This document shows, piece by piece, positions 36,369 through 49,074 of a stretch of DNA of 64,000 bases. The translations under genes and the position numbers were made by a program. The stretch is from Calamus simplicifolius (Eukaryota > Streptophyta > Magnoliopsida > Arecales > Arecaceae). The stretch spans positions 62,001 through 126,000 of the forward strand of contig UESW01000045.1 in NCBI GenBank assembly GCA_900491605.1, written 5' to 3'. Below the pieces are notes generated by a model. That model worked only from the letters and a program-made list of their open reading frames with translations, was not told the DNA's origin and did no database searches. Each line of letters begins with the position of its first letter. Position 1 is the first letter of the stretch.

Positions 36369-36490
36369 CTCGGTGATTTGGTGGAGAAAAGATTGGATCT
36401 TGGGCGTTTCTTGGTAAGATATCAAACCAGAAATTTCTGCAGCAAGTTTAATTTTCTGTTTTTGTTGTGTGCATTGTTTCTTGGTTGGAT

Positions 36491-39400
36491 ATGGCATCTA
36501 GTAGCTTTAAATTCGATTTTGAAAAGTATGATGGCAAGGGAACTTCACCCTATGGCAGCAAAGGGTGAAGGATTTATTGGTACAGCAAAGGATTTATAAG
36601 GTCTTGGTGAAACAAAGACCGGATAATGTAAGTCGTGAGGATTGGGAGGAGTTAGAGGAGATTGCATTTAGCACAATCAGGATGTGCTTGGCTGATCAAG
36701 TCTTGCCGGAGATTTGCACGCAGACCACGGCAAGGGGGCTCTGGGAAACTTTAGAGAACACTTACATGGGAAAGAGCATGACAAACAAGTTGTGGTTGAA
36801 GAAACAGTTGTACAGCTTGAGAATGCCTGAGGGAGGAGATCTTGTGGCCCATATTCAGAAATTCAATCAAGTGTGCTCAGAGGTGATGAGCCTTGATGTG
36901 AAGATTGATGAAGAAGACAAGACCCTCATCTTGTTGTGTTCGCTACCCAGTTCCTATGATGGTCTGATTACAACCTTGGTGTATGGGAAGGAGACCCTGA
37001 ATTATGAAGAGGTTGTGGGGGTGCTGAGATCAAACCAGCAAAGAGAAAAGATTCGCATGGGAAACTCTAACACAGAGGTACTTGCTGTGAATGAGAGGCA
37101 AGGAAGACCCTGGGAAAAGGTTAGAGGCAAGTCCAAAGGCAGATCTAAGTCTCGGGGCAAGCAGAAAGCATGGAAGTGTTACAAGTGTCATCAGATTGGT
37201 CACTGAAGAGAAATTGCCCACTTCTGAAGAATGAGAAGGGGAAGGGCATTTCCAAGGGAGGTTCAGCCAGCAATGGTGGTGCAAATTCATCTGAAGACAG
37301 TGAAGATGATGTACTGGTAGTTTCAGATGGGACCAAGAAGTGTGATAGTTGTTGGACACTTGACTCAGCATGTTCTCACCATTATACTTCGCATAGGGAG
37401 TGGTTTGCAACTTATGAAGAATCTGATGGAGGGAGTGTATGCCTTGGTGATAATCATCCTTGTAAGGTTGCTGGAGTTGGAAGCATAAGGGTGAGGATGT
37501 ATGATGGGGTTATAAGGACTTTAACCAATGTCAAACATGTCCCGGAGTTGAAGAAGAATCTAATTTCTTTGGGCTACCTGGAGAAGCATGGGTATGCTTT
37601 TGGAAGCCAGCCGGGGAGTGGATGTTTGAGGATAACCAAGGGTGCATTAGTGGTGATGAAAGGGAGAAGGTTGGAAAATAATCTCTATCAGATGGAAGGC
37701 TCAGTGGCCATAGATGGTGCAGAGGTGCTAGCAGCGGCACAGGAGGAACAGTTGGTCTATAAACTGTGGCACTATCGAATGGGACACATGAGTGATAAAG
37801 GGCTTATAGAACTCAGCAAAAGAGGTCTGATTCCAGCACTTAAGAAGGAGGACAATGACATCTGTGAGCCCTGTATTTATGGCAAACAACATAGGGTGAG
37901 ATTTGCCAGCAGTTCCAAGCAGAGTGAAGGTATTCTGGAACTAGTTCACTCAGATGTATGGGGACCGGCCCCTGTGTCAGCCAGAGGTGGGGCTAAGTAT
38001 TTTTTAACTTTCATTGATGACTACTCCAGGAAGGTATGGGTATATCTGATAAGAGAAAAATCAGAGGTATTTGCCCGGTTTAAAGCTTGGAGAGTTGGTG
38101 TTGAAAAGGAGACAGGAAAACCAGTGAAGTGTTTGAGATCTGACAATGGAGGGGAGTATACAAGCAATGAATTCAGAAGCTACTGTGAGGAAAATGGGAT
38201 CCAACGCCATTACACAGTAGGATGACTCCCCAGCAGAATGGTGTGGCAGAGAGGATGAATCGTACATTGACAGAGAAGGCTAGGTGTTTGAGGCTGCAGG
38301 CATCACTGCCCAAGGTCTTTTGGGGTGATGCAATTATGTTCTCTGGTTTTCTTGTTAACAGGTCCCCTAATAGAAAACTTGATGGAGGCATTCCAGAGGA
38401 GATCTGGAGTGGGAAGAAGGTGGAGCTTGGACACCTAAGGATTTTTGGTTGCCCAGCCTATGCACATGTGGAGGCAACTGAAAGGAGCAAGCTGGACCCA
38501 AAATCACAAAGGCTGATCTTCATCGGGTATCCACAGGGAGTTAAAGGCTATTTGCTATGGAGTTCAGATTCACAGAAGTGTATCATCAGTAGAGACATTA
38601 TTTTTGATGAGAAGAGCATCTTGAAGAGGTCAGAGATTGCAGATGGAGCTGAAAAGGCTGAACAGGACAGCAGTGGACAGCATTGGCTGACAGGTGATGT
38701 ACCTTCTACTTCTACTTCAAAACATGCTTCTTTTGAGGTGGAGTTTGGTATGAATGTTCCAATACATGTAAAGGATCAGCCAGAAGAGCCATCAATCCAA
38801 AAGGAGGTGCAGGTGGAGTCACACACTTCAGCTTTGAGAGATGATCAAAGGGGTGTGGCACTACACAAGGCAAAGCGTACCATCATCAAACCTGCTCGGT
38901 ATCGCATTGATGACATGATTTCCTATGCTCTAATCACTGCAAATGAAGATCCAGAGACCTTCCAAGAAGCCATGGAAAGTTCAGAAAGAGACTCATGGAT
39001 GCAGGCCATGATGGAGGAGATGGAGTCCCTGGAAAAGAACAAGACATGGCAGCTAGTGGATCTACCTAGAGATGCTCGGGCCATTGGTTCAAAATGGGTG
39101 TTCACAAAGAAGGAGGCACCTTCAGAGCAAGGTGGAGTCAGATACAAAGCAAGGCTTGTTGCTAAGGGGTTCTCACAGAGAGAGGGAGTGGACTACACAG
39201 AGGTATTCTCTCCAGTGGTACGTCATGCTTCAATTCGTGTGTTGTTATCTCTCGTAGCACAACATGGTATGGAGTTGCAGCAGATGGACGTGAAGACGGC
39301 TTTCTTACATGGGAGTCTAGAGGAGAGGATATACATGAAGCAACCAGAGGGTTTCAAGGAATCTGGATTGGAAGAAAAAGTGTGTCTACTAAAGAAATCG

Positions 39401-40565
39401 CTCTATGGTTTGAAGCAGTCACCCCGTCAGTGGTACAAAAGGTTTGACACTTTTATTTTGGGCCTTGGATTTTCTAGATGTGAACATGATACTTGTGTCT
39501 ATGTGAAAGATGTGGATGAGGATGATGCACTGTATCTCCTTCTGTATGTGGATGATATGCTCATTGCCAGCAGGAGTGTTGAAGCAGTGAATGGACTGAA
39601 ATATGCATTATCAACAGAATTTGAAATGAAGGATTTGGGGTCAGCTAGGAAGATACTTGGGATGGAAATTTACAGAGATAGGACCAAGGGAATTCTACAC
39701 TTGTCATTGGGTGGATATATTCACAAGGTGTTGGAGAGGTTTGGGATGGATAAGGCCAAACCAGTTGGAACACCTTTGGCTAGTCACATGTCTCTTTCTA
39801 AGTTACAGAACCCCCAGACAGATGAAGAGAAAGAGTACATGGAGAGAGTTCCATATGCCAGTGCCGTGGGCAGCATTATGTATGCTATGGTGTGTTGCAG
39901 GCCTGACATAGCATATGCAGTGAGCCAGGTGAGCAGATTCATGGCGAACCCAGGGAAGGAGCACTGGAAGGCACTCAAGTGGATTTTGAGGTACCTTCAG
40001 GGAACTCGTGGACTTGGTCTAATTTTTGGGCAGCAAGATGGATCTAAGGAGAAATCTAATATCCCAAGTAAGTCATTAGGTCCATTGGAAGGATTTGTGG
40101 ATGCAAATTTTGCAGGTGATCTGGATACAAGAAGGTCTACCACAGGGTATGTGTTCAGCATGTATGGTGGATTAATTTCTTGGAGATCAACCCTTCAACC
40201 TATTACAGCTTTGTCTACAACAGAAGCTGAGTATATAGGGATTACAGAGGCTGCCAAGGAGGCTCTTTGGTTGAAGAGACTCATCATGGAAATGGGGGTG
40301 AAGCAGGGTACAGTATTGTTACAGTGATAGTCAGAGTGCCCTGCAGTTGGCTCAGAACCCAATCTATCATGCACGCACAAAGCATATAGATGTGAGGTAT
40401 CACAGGATCAGAGAATTGGTGGAAGAAGGTGAAGTGGAGCTGGTAAAAGTTCATACAAAGAAGAACCAGGCAGATGCACTTACGAAGACTCTTCCACGGG
40501 ATAGCTTTCTCTCATGTGTGACACTGATGGGTCTGAGGGAATGTGCAGATTTTTCACAGCTTTGA
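36491..40565 (+). pseudogene. Copia-B gag-pol polyprotein with single-base breaks
   Basis: Starts at ATG 36491 (MASSSFKFDFEKYDG). Gag core and CCHC knuckle (CYKCHQIGH, 37174) follow, then protease LDSACSHHYTS (37360), pre-integrase zinc region (LWHYRMGHMS, CEPCIYGK), integrase with TPQQNGVAERMNRT, reverse transcriptase with MDVKTAFLHG and LYVDDMLIAS (about 39541-39570), and RNase H with TTEAEY. Breaks are all one-base losses or gains: near 36541, near 37206 (TGA at the knuckle), near 38219 and near 40315. The end is TGA at 40563-40565. The group is probably Tnt1/Tork-like. Confidence 0.92.
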
Positions 40566-40582
40566 AGCACCAAGGTGGAGAT

Positions 40583-41307
40583 TGTAGAGCCTGGTGTGGT
40601 ACTCCAAAGCTTAAATCCTAGGGTGGAGGTTTGTAGGCTCCACAGGGTTAAGGCCCAGGTTGTTGGGTCTTGAGGGGGCTAGTCTATCATTGGGCTGGGT
40701 TTGGGCCCAAGGTGTGGGTTGGTCCAAGGGAGTTTTTTAGGGTTTATTATCCATATAATAAGGCACCGGTTCATGTGTGGTGCTGGTTTTATTTTGGTGG
40801 CCGTCATGGGGACGGGTTATATATAGTCATGTAACGATGATGATTATAGATGAATGAAAGAAACCCTTTTCTCCCTAGAATAAGCTATCCCTTCTCTTCC
40901 TCCTCCTCTCTTTCTCACATATAGATGCCCTAGGTTTCTAGGGTTTTATTGCTGCCATCTCTGCCCTAGCCATCTTCTTGGAGCCGCCTCTCTCAAGGAA
41001 GGAGAAGGAAGAAACCCTAGCAGCACCTTCTTCCTTGGGCAGCGTCTCTTGATTTTCTGGATCAGATCTGAAGGTTCACGTGAGGAAGAAGAGAGGCCAC
41101 GACCCTCTCTTACAATCTTGGGGCGCAAGAAACCAAGGAAAATCCTAGTTGCTAATCAATCTGGGAAGATTACCAAGATCAAGATCCAAAATTCTGCTGC
41201 AGAAATTTCAGCAGGGATATCATCTCGCTTCCGCATCTCCACACGACTTGGGGCTGGTCGAATGCGTGCTATGCTCCAAGGTTAGAAAGAGGACGATCCA
41301 CTCTTCA
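40583..41307 (+). repeat. Copia-B 3' LTR (725 bp)
   Basis: Near-identical to 35632-36354; differences include CAGTACC/CAGCACC and two one-base indels. Confidence 0.92.
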
Positions 41308-41536
41308 TCTACGATATGAGAAAAACCACACACCATCGATCTGGGTAGAGAAAGGACCAGAAGAATCAGAATTCAAAGCTTCTTCCTTTTTTTATTTTAT
41401 CCCGAGGCCGGAACGATGGCGGGAGGTAATTCTCAATACTATTTCCGCTGCTTTACTTTATTTTGAAGTGCCATGTTGATCTAAATCACATTAGGCACGT
41501 TATTGGTTGTTTTACAGTTAAAGGATAGAAATATAC

Positions 41537-44500
41537 CGCGGCTACAATTGTTTTACACAGTGCGTTATATATAAGATTTAGATGTAGATGCATTATATAT
41601 GATTTGAAAGGATGTTCCCACAAACTGATATTCTCAGCTGATAATTCTTGAACAAAATTATGGCCTACATGAAGCACATCTAGCTTTCCAAACACATCCT
41701 TCATCAGTTTATTTGTTTCTGCAAGAGAATCAGCATATACAGCTCCAAGCTCCATGAATTTAGAATTCTCTTCATTATCTGATTGGCTTCTTGCCTCAAT
41801 CTCAGAATTGAATTCCTCCATTAGCATGATCCCCTGCAAAATTCAAAAGGTTCCTTTATTTTCAAAAGACTTGACTGATATAAATGAGGAAGCAGATGGT
41901 ACAACTTAAGCATAGGCTTTATTCAATATGACATTTCTAAGACATAAATGTTGCTGCAGAAGGTAGATTTGCATTGGAATTGTGCAAAAGTTTGGCTAAT
42001 ATATTCATATCCTCACCCATACAAGTAAATGATCTTACTGAAACATATGATATATTCAATATGATACGATTTGCAAGCATTATTTGGTCCAATATGTTCA
42101 CATAGAACTCCATGATATATGGTTTCTTTCTTATAGTTAAGATACATCATAGATAACAGCGAGAAAGAAAAATGCTAGATGGATATGCCAACTTTGAGCC
42201 CTATCAAATTTCACTTACAAGATAGGTATTCCTCATATGCTGATCATATTAAAAGATTTAAGAACCTATTAAAGTTGTCAGAAAATTCCACCCTAGCCTA
42301 ATTAAAATGAAAAAATCAAAAATCAAAAACAAATATATACCTTACTGATTAGCTCCCTCATACGACCCAACAAATTTCCCTTCAAGGATCTCATAAATGC
42401 AGTTTCCATGCCCAAATCTTTAAAGTTCTCGATAATTTGAAAATTGAACATTACTAATTGTTCCACCTGTTCAGTAACAACAAAGGGCAGGTGTGCAGCT
42501 AATGTAGTAATGAATCTGTCACTGCCGATTAGATATTTATCCAGTGATTCCTGCAGCAAAGAATACTAGTAAATATTGAGGCTAAGAAGCCATTTTTCAA
42601 CAAATCCAAGCATTACCTTAGATTTCAAAAGGCTAGGGATAATATTCTTAATGAGAGCAGATAATTCATCTGCTTCAGCCCAGACCACGCTGCAAGTACT
42701 CATATGACTGCTGTTTACTCTTCCAAGCAACAACATCACATCTCTTGACATAGCAAGTAGGCTATCAAGTAATTGCTGCCACAAAAAAGAAAACAAGACC
42801 AAAAAACGTTCAACTTATAAACGGAATTCTCTACATCAGCTTGGCAAATCACCAATGCAAAACTTACTTTTTGATTGCACATGCACTTGAGCACAGCATT
42901 TTGGTTTGTACTTATGGAAATATTTCTATCAAATCCTACAAGAGTAAATAATGAAGCATAAATGTTGGGCAGAAATGTAGGTCACAATTATGATATTAGT
43001 GATATTAAATACCTGTGCTATTTAGCAAATGAAGCAGCCGTCTTAGATTTTTCAGCTGCTCAGATACATCATAAGCAACATATCTCTGTTCACATTGTAG
43101 GATAATTAGATGGTCTAGGAAAGAGGCTGCTCGTTTAACCTGCATAAAAAATAAAATGTGATGACATATTTACTCCATATACCTATACTAAGATATGTCG
43201 TACTTGAAAAGAAATGCAGTGAAGCTTGCCTGCTCTAGGCTGAGATCTTTGCTGAAATTGCTGCAAATCTTTCTAAATTGCTTCATCATTGCCAGGCTTT
43301 TAAAGTAGTACTGATTTGCAGCCTCCCATTTGAAAGCACTGCTAACATCTTCGGGCTTATCAGCATGGCTAGGAAGGACCAATATCGATGTCTTTAGAAG
43401 ATGAGCAGCGTTCTTTCATAAGCAAATGTAGCACATCATATGATGGCAGAAGAAATGAGCTACTTGGCTGGCCAGATTCCAGTTCAACGAGCTTATCAGC
43501 ATGGCTAGGAAGACCAATGTCGATGTCTTTAGAAGATGAGCAACGTTCTTTCATAAGCAAATGTAGCACAACATATGATGGCTGAAAAAATGAGCTACTT
43601 GGCTGGCCAGATTCCAGTTCAAACCACATGACACCACCAAAGAGGAATCATAATCAGATGATCATAACAAATTCAACAATGTTGTTATGTGCAAACTCAT
43701 TATCAATCAAAACTGGTTATCAAACTTAGAAGACCAATGATAAAACTAAAAAGGAATTCACAGATGATCTATCAAATCTCTCACGCTTCTAATTATCCAG
43801 TCACAGCTTTTGTTCTTATGCGTTGAAGTTTAACAAGATTTGATTATAAAACTTTAAGAGGGAAAAGTGACTATAAATTGCACAGGTACCTCAGTAATTA
43901 TGGATCTATGCCTAGATAATCCGCATCCTTCCAAAACCTTCAACAGATCACCTAGTGCTCTCCTCTTTTTGAGATTTTTGGTTTCATGTTTCCAGATATG
44001 AGCAAATTCAGCTGCATTGTTGCAAATATTTTCAAGTGAAGTCCAGACATCCTCCCAAGCTTTCTTGAAGTGCCCAAATGCAGATTCAGAGAAGAGGGAC
44101 TGCTTGATAACATCTACAAGCCCTGCAGAATCAACATCAAATCTTGCAATAAGAACCCATATTTCATTCCCAGTGATCACAGTAACCACATCCACTCAGT
44201 TTGTTATATACTTAATCCATCTAAGAAAAACAGAAGACATAAAATACTTGACCTTTACTTTGCAAGAAATCAGCACCAGGAATATTGTCATAGTACATGC
44301 TTTGCAATGCTAATGCAGCCTTGTTTCTCCATTCTCCATACCATACGAACCTAAACCAAAATAGGAGGAATAACTCAGAGAATGAATCCCGTTCAAAAAT
44401 AAATATGAAATTATATCCTAAAAAGAACACTAGAGAACCTTTATGTATTTCTTAGCTTCACAAGATCCACAGGAAATTGCAGCACTTATACTTTCATTTC

Positions 44501-44596
44501 ATCGCAGGTTCTATGTTCAAGCCAAGATGGAACTTTCTCTCTCACTAGCGCATCTTCTTGGTTAAGGACAATCATCACAGGTTGTTGTAGAACATC
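41537..44596 (-). CDS. MDN1: Midasin linker exons between Copia-B and the 45-kb intron
   Basis: Nine exons: 44439-44596, 44253-44350, 43890-44122, 43230-43602, 43013-43139, 42868-42935, 42617-42775, 42341-42550 and 41537-41833. Recognisable Midasin pieces are VLQQPVMIVLNQED, VWYGEWRNKAALALQ, KNLKKRRALGDLLK, EAANQYYFKSLAMM, RAASFLDHLI and FGKLDVLHVGHNFV. Phases agree at most joins. Problems: exon 44439-44596 has an extra base near 44487 and does not join its neighbour in phase; exon 43230-43602 contains a 135-bp tandem duplication plus one extra base at 43376/43377, and ends in a GC donor (CAG|GCAAGC). Confidence 0.82.
43355..43624 (-). repeat. 135-bp tandem duplication inside a Midasin exon
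   Basis: Copies at 43355-43490 and 43491-43624, about 93-95% alike, 45 codons each (SGQPSSSF...PSHADK). The unit includes the apparent acceptor CTGGCCAG, so both copies could serve as exon start. The 3' copy in gene direction has one extra base. Confidence 0.85.
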
Positions 44597-45000
44597 CTAT
44601 TCATTAAAAAAAGGTATTTGCAGTTAGATGAAGTAGATATTTCCTAATGACAGTAATCACATACAGGTTCATGATAAATATCTAACTATTAAAAGATAAT
44701 AATCAATTTCTTTTAGCAGATAGAAATTTTTCTGATAAGAATCAAAACAATGTCACTATCTGTTGGCAGCAAAATGGAGTGCAGCATAACAAAATATGGC
44801 AATGATGCAGATATAGTCACACTAATCATCCATTTTAGTAATTAACATTCATGATACTTGCATGTAAATATAAATACATCCAACAACAAAGTCATATGTC
44901 AATAGCCCTCCCAAGATATGTATGACAAGACTTGGGAAAAGAATAATTTTTGAGGTATGGTTCCCATTTTTCCACTAGCATTTGGATCAAGGTCTTGCAT

Positions 45001-45610
45001 GGATCCTTCCAAGATCCAATCCATCATATTATTCTGTAAGATATGCACATTTTTTCCTTTTCCTTTTTTTTTTTTTTTTCTTCTGGGAGTTGAATGTAAA
45101 TGGTTACTATATAGATTACAGTCTGCACACAAAAAAAAAAAAACTTTCCGAGAAAAGGTATATTTTGTAGTGCATGACTGCTTTAAAGAGAAAGTCAATC
45201 TAAAACAAAAGACAATCATGCAATCATCACATTTTTCTTGTGTAACATTAAGGCTTCAATATATAATTTTGAAGAAAATATAGATCGATTAGGAAAAAAA
45301 CTTAAGTGGATCCTTCCAGGATCCAATCCATCATATTATTATGTAAGCTATGCACATTTTTTCCTTTTCCTTTTTTTTTTTTTTTCTTCCGGGAGTTGAA
45401 TGTAAATGGTTACTATACAGATTACAGTCTGCACACACGCAAAAAAACTTTCTGAGAAAAGGTATATATTCTAGTGCATGACTGCTTTAAAGAGAAAGTC
45501 AATCTAAAGCAAAAGAAAATCATGCAATCATCACATTTTTCTTGTGTAACATTAAGGCTTCAATATATAATTTTGAAGAAAATATAGATCAATTGGGAAA
45601 AAAACTTAAG
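45001..45610. repeat. Intronic tandem duplication, unit about 305 bp
   Basis: Copies 45001-45307 and 45308-45610, each opening GGATCCTTCC and ending near ACTTAAG, with a T-run and an A-run in the middle. About 95% alike. It lies in the Midasin intron next to the exon with stops. Confidence 0.9.
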
Positions 45611-45660
45611 ACAAAAAAAAGGATAATGATTAGGAACAATTAAGAACAATGAATTAATAC

Positions 45661-48399
45661 ATTAAATTTCTAAATAAGTTTTCAGATCTTGCGCCGGGTT
45701 CTCCTAAAATTATCAATTGAAGAGTAATTGTGAGGGTTCTCCCAGTGGAAGAGTTTTAGATATTCTTTTAAATCTTTTTCTATAGATCTTCTGCCAGCTT
45801 CAACATGCTCCGAAACTCTGAAAGCAAAACAAGTCATAAATTAAATATTAAACATGATAAAAAAGTAAGAGAAGATATTATAAATCTAATGAAGATTAAA
45901 AAGTTAACTAAAGACTTACAAGGGCAAGAATTGCACATAATATCCAAATGCATTGTACAGGATGTTCATTTTGTTCTCATAATACGACTGTCACAAGTCA
46001 ATTTTAGAGTTAGGTCATGATAATCAACATATAAAAGGAAAAAGAAAGAAGGAAAATATATCGTACGCCATTATTTCAGTTCAAAGATGTTTGTTCCAAC
46101 AAAATTGATGCAGAAATGGTACAGGACAGAGTGAAGAATGAGGGTATATCAGAATTGTACCATTACATATATTTGAAGCTAAAAGCATAAAATATTTACA
46201 GGAGCACAAACACAAACATCCACATGCATGCTTATATTTGACGGCTGGCTTTGGGCGGTCACATCAGCCCAGTCAAGCTACAAACAAATCAAACTTTGTT
46301 TTGGGAAATATGGTGGAAATGCCATCACCAGGGCTTCAACCATGTACCTCTCTCCAAAGCAAGGTAATAGGAGAGGGGTGCTGACCAATGGACCCAAGTC
46401 CTGTTGGCTAAAATAAATCATATTTTAAATTGTAGGATGAGTTTCATGAACGACTTAAATTAGCAAACCATATTATTTACTGAAATCACTTCAAAATATA
46501 ATAATCTATGTTTGTTTGTTCAAATTTGCACCAAATAGGATTAAACTAAATCATTGATAAGTTTCAGTAAATTTGTAATGGATTTTATTGCATAATAATT
46601 ATTAAAAAATAATTATAAAGCCTGCTCTTTTTCCGAGAGAAGAGTTAGTCAAGCCAAATCCACATCCCTTCCAAATAACAAGGGTACAACAAGTCAAACA
46701 ATTTTCAAAGTAAACACCGTTATAAAGGATTTTTTGGCTACCAATAAAATATGTTATTAGTTATATACAAATTATTTTATCCATTCGTTGCAATAAACTC
46801 ATTATATTACCATCAACAATTCACAGAGTACTTCACATTTTATGCTATTGTGCTTACATCAATAAAGTTTACTAAATGATATTTGATAAAATAGAAAGAT
46901 CTCTAAATGTTTTACTGGTAGCATTAGGGTTTAACCAAAATCATTAAATTTCACAACAGTACTTAGAATGGAATATTCCATTCTTACTATTACTAGAATG
47001 GGTTGGAAGTCTTTTAACTCAATGTTTCAAATTTCCCCCTTCGATTCTTTTCAACCACAGTTGGGCATGAAGGGACATACTGGATCACAAAACATAAAAA
47101 TAAAATTGCAATGAGAATATCTTACCTAGAATAAGCTTTCAAGTTGATACCATGTTGAAGCTGGCCATGGAAGGAGAGAAGGAGATGAAGGCGTTTCTTA
47201 AACTCTCCAACACTTGAAGTTTGAATAAACTCCTCGATACTGCATGTCAACATTGTTAGAAACTAAAAAGTCTACATGCTAAAAAATAAACTGGATCATT
47301 AAAGACAAAAAGTGCTGACACATGCCTCTGAATCGTAAACTATCAGCTTCAGCATAACTGGAATGAAGAACTGCATGCAAGGGAAACCATAACTGCAGAA
47401 AAAAGCAGAATATTCAAAATGGCAATTGCTTGCCATCTTTAATACACAAATGAATAAATGTACAACTAGCTCAGAACCTACTTTTCCAGCATTTATCTCA
47501 TACTGTTTCTGAACATCATCAAGTAGAATAGGCAAATAATCTAATTCAAGCTTTTGCCAAGAGGACACCAGATCATATATTGGTTGGAGCTCATCTGTAG
47601 AAGACTATTAGACATGAAAAACTAAACAATCAAAGAAAAATCTTCCACCAAGATCAAGATCTTACTTTTAAGAGAGAATCTAGAAGCATTTTCCTGCAAT
47701 GATTGGGCTCGACCAACTAGAAGTTGCAACCCTAACAAAGCCTTCACAACACAAAATTTGCTTTAAGAGAAAACAGTTACCAATATTAAGTTGTCATTTA
47801 ACACTACAAACAAAGTAGTACTAAATAATAGCATCAAGAACTAACAGCGTACCTTTGACAAAGGTGTACTCAGTGGCATTGCTAAAAGAGTATCTGTAGT
47901 GTCCAATATTTTCTGGAGAACTGGATCGTCTGGCCACTCATTCAGAAAAGATGACTTGTTCCTGAATGACTACCAATGGTTTTACCATTTTATGCATAAC
48001 TGAAGCATTTGAATCCTGTAACAAATAAAAGAGTTAAGATATGCACAAAAAACATACATGAATTAACAAAAGAAAAGATCATCTTATGCATAACCCTATA
48101 GATATTGTAGACATGAGTTGGCTGACAAGATATGCCCAAAGTTCGCTCGTACTCCAAGCATATGCAAAGTAAATGTTCTGGCATTAGGTTGTCATCCAAG
48201 ATGGAAGAAGGTAATACCTGTAGGCCTGGAAAGAAAAAAAGAGGCTATAATGACATTATTATACAAGAAGGCTATATGACTGAGGACCAGTTAACTGTAT
48301 AACCCAGTACAGATCACATTTTATTATTCTGGCCCCTAATCTGTAGGATTCCATGAAGGAATGCAGTCTCTGTTCATCAGTAATGAGACCAATGCCAGG
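45661..48399 (-). CDS. MDN1: Midasin linker exons between 45.6 and 48.4 kb
   Basis: Nine exons: 48318-48399, 48095-48225, 47853-48015, 47666-47741, 47482-47594, 47322-47392, 47126-47239, 45920-45987 and 45661-45817. Recognisable pieces: ITDEQRLHSFMESYRLGARI, LMPEHLLCICLEYERTLG, FLNEWPDDPVLQKIL, LLVGRAQSLQENASRFSL, YDLVSSWQKLELDYLPILL, LWFPLHAVLHSSY, VGEFKKRLHLLLSFHGQL, YNAFGYYVQFLPL and FHWENPHNYSSIDNFRRTR. Exon 47853-48015 is one base too long (break near 47958). The join 47126/45987 is one base off. Exon 45661-45817 has TGA and TAG where Arg and Gln are expected (RKI*KLI*K). Confidence 0.82.
45988..47125 (-). other. Long Midasin intron, no gene seen
   Basis: AT-rich 1.1 kb between exons 47126-47239 and 45920-45987. 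A less AT-rich block at about 46220-46410 may be a transposon scrap, unassigned. Confidence 0.5.
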
Positions 48400-48414
48400 C
48401 TGAAATGCATGCGT

Positions 48415-48452
48415 CCCCCCCCCCCCCCCCCCAAACAAAAAAAAAAGGTTAA

Positions 48453-48500
<48 letters not shown>
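48415..48500. repeat. Homopolymer C-run plus (TG)n and (GA)n microsatellites
   Basis: Eighteen C at 48415-48432, an A-run, TG repeats at about 48456-48469 and GA repeats to about 48500. On the gene strand the G-run is 16-33 bases before the acceptor of exon 48318-48399. Confidence 0.9.
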
Positions 48501-49003
48501 TCGTGAATCTGATATAAGTTTACATATTAGTCAGAATAAAGCAGGCATTACATAAAACTGACTCTTAGTGATACCAAAGAAAAAAAATAAACTAAATTGT
48601 TCCTAAATTATATTCAAGATCACATACTTTCTCAAAATAATCACTGTATAATCCAGAATTTTTTCTCACACAGCAAGTTTATAATTCTGAATATAACTAG
48701 CTCTTAAGCATCAAAAGAAACAAGTTTCAGTTAAAAGTGATCTGAGCTTTTATACACTTGGCAAAGTGCTTATAATTGGTGATGAGTTTCAGTCATACTG
48801 CGTTCACTTAAAAAGTCTAGTTCTATTTTATATCATCAGGGAGTTGAAAAATGCAATTTGATTTACAAGTGTTTAGGCAGTCTATAGAAAAGTATATCTT
48901 AACATTAATCTTTCCAATGTATAATAATGATTAGAAATAATGAACTACCAGACACATAGAACTGACACAAGGGAAGTATTTCTTCCTAGACATAAGGCAT
49001 GAC
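48501..49003 (-). other. Midasin intron left of the gag-only element
   Basis: AT-rich intron sequence with no recognised feature up to the ATTAT target duplication at 49004. Confidence 0.5.
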
Positions 49004-49074
49004 ATTATTGATGGGGCCAGTTGACCCCATGAAAAATAAAAAATTTTTGGACGGCTCCAAAGGCCTACGGCTCC

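Larger units (their letters stand above)
35632..41307 (+). mobile_element. Copia-B: Copia LTR retrotransposon in a Midasin intron
   Basis: 5.7 kb, ends TGTAGAGCC...CTCTTCA, perfect target duplication TCTAC (35627-35631, 41308-41312). Primer site 36357-36368; polypurine-like CCAAGGTGGAGAT at 40570-40582. Antisense to Midasin. LTRs differ at only a few positions, so insertion is recent. Confidence 0.93.

Noticed and set aside
35516..36417. Open frames in Copia-B LTR and leader
   Set aside because: LTR sequence, repeated at 40.6-41.3 kb; no domain.
44899..45283. Open frames of about 105 codons on both strands
   Set aside because: They lie in the intronic tandem duplication with T- and A-runs; no similarity to Midasin.
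47240..47292. Alternative 53-base intron for the 47322-47392 exon
   Set aside because: Too short for a plant intron; the donor at 47321 gives about 82 bases and correct phase.
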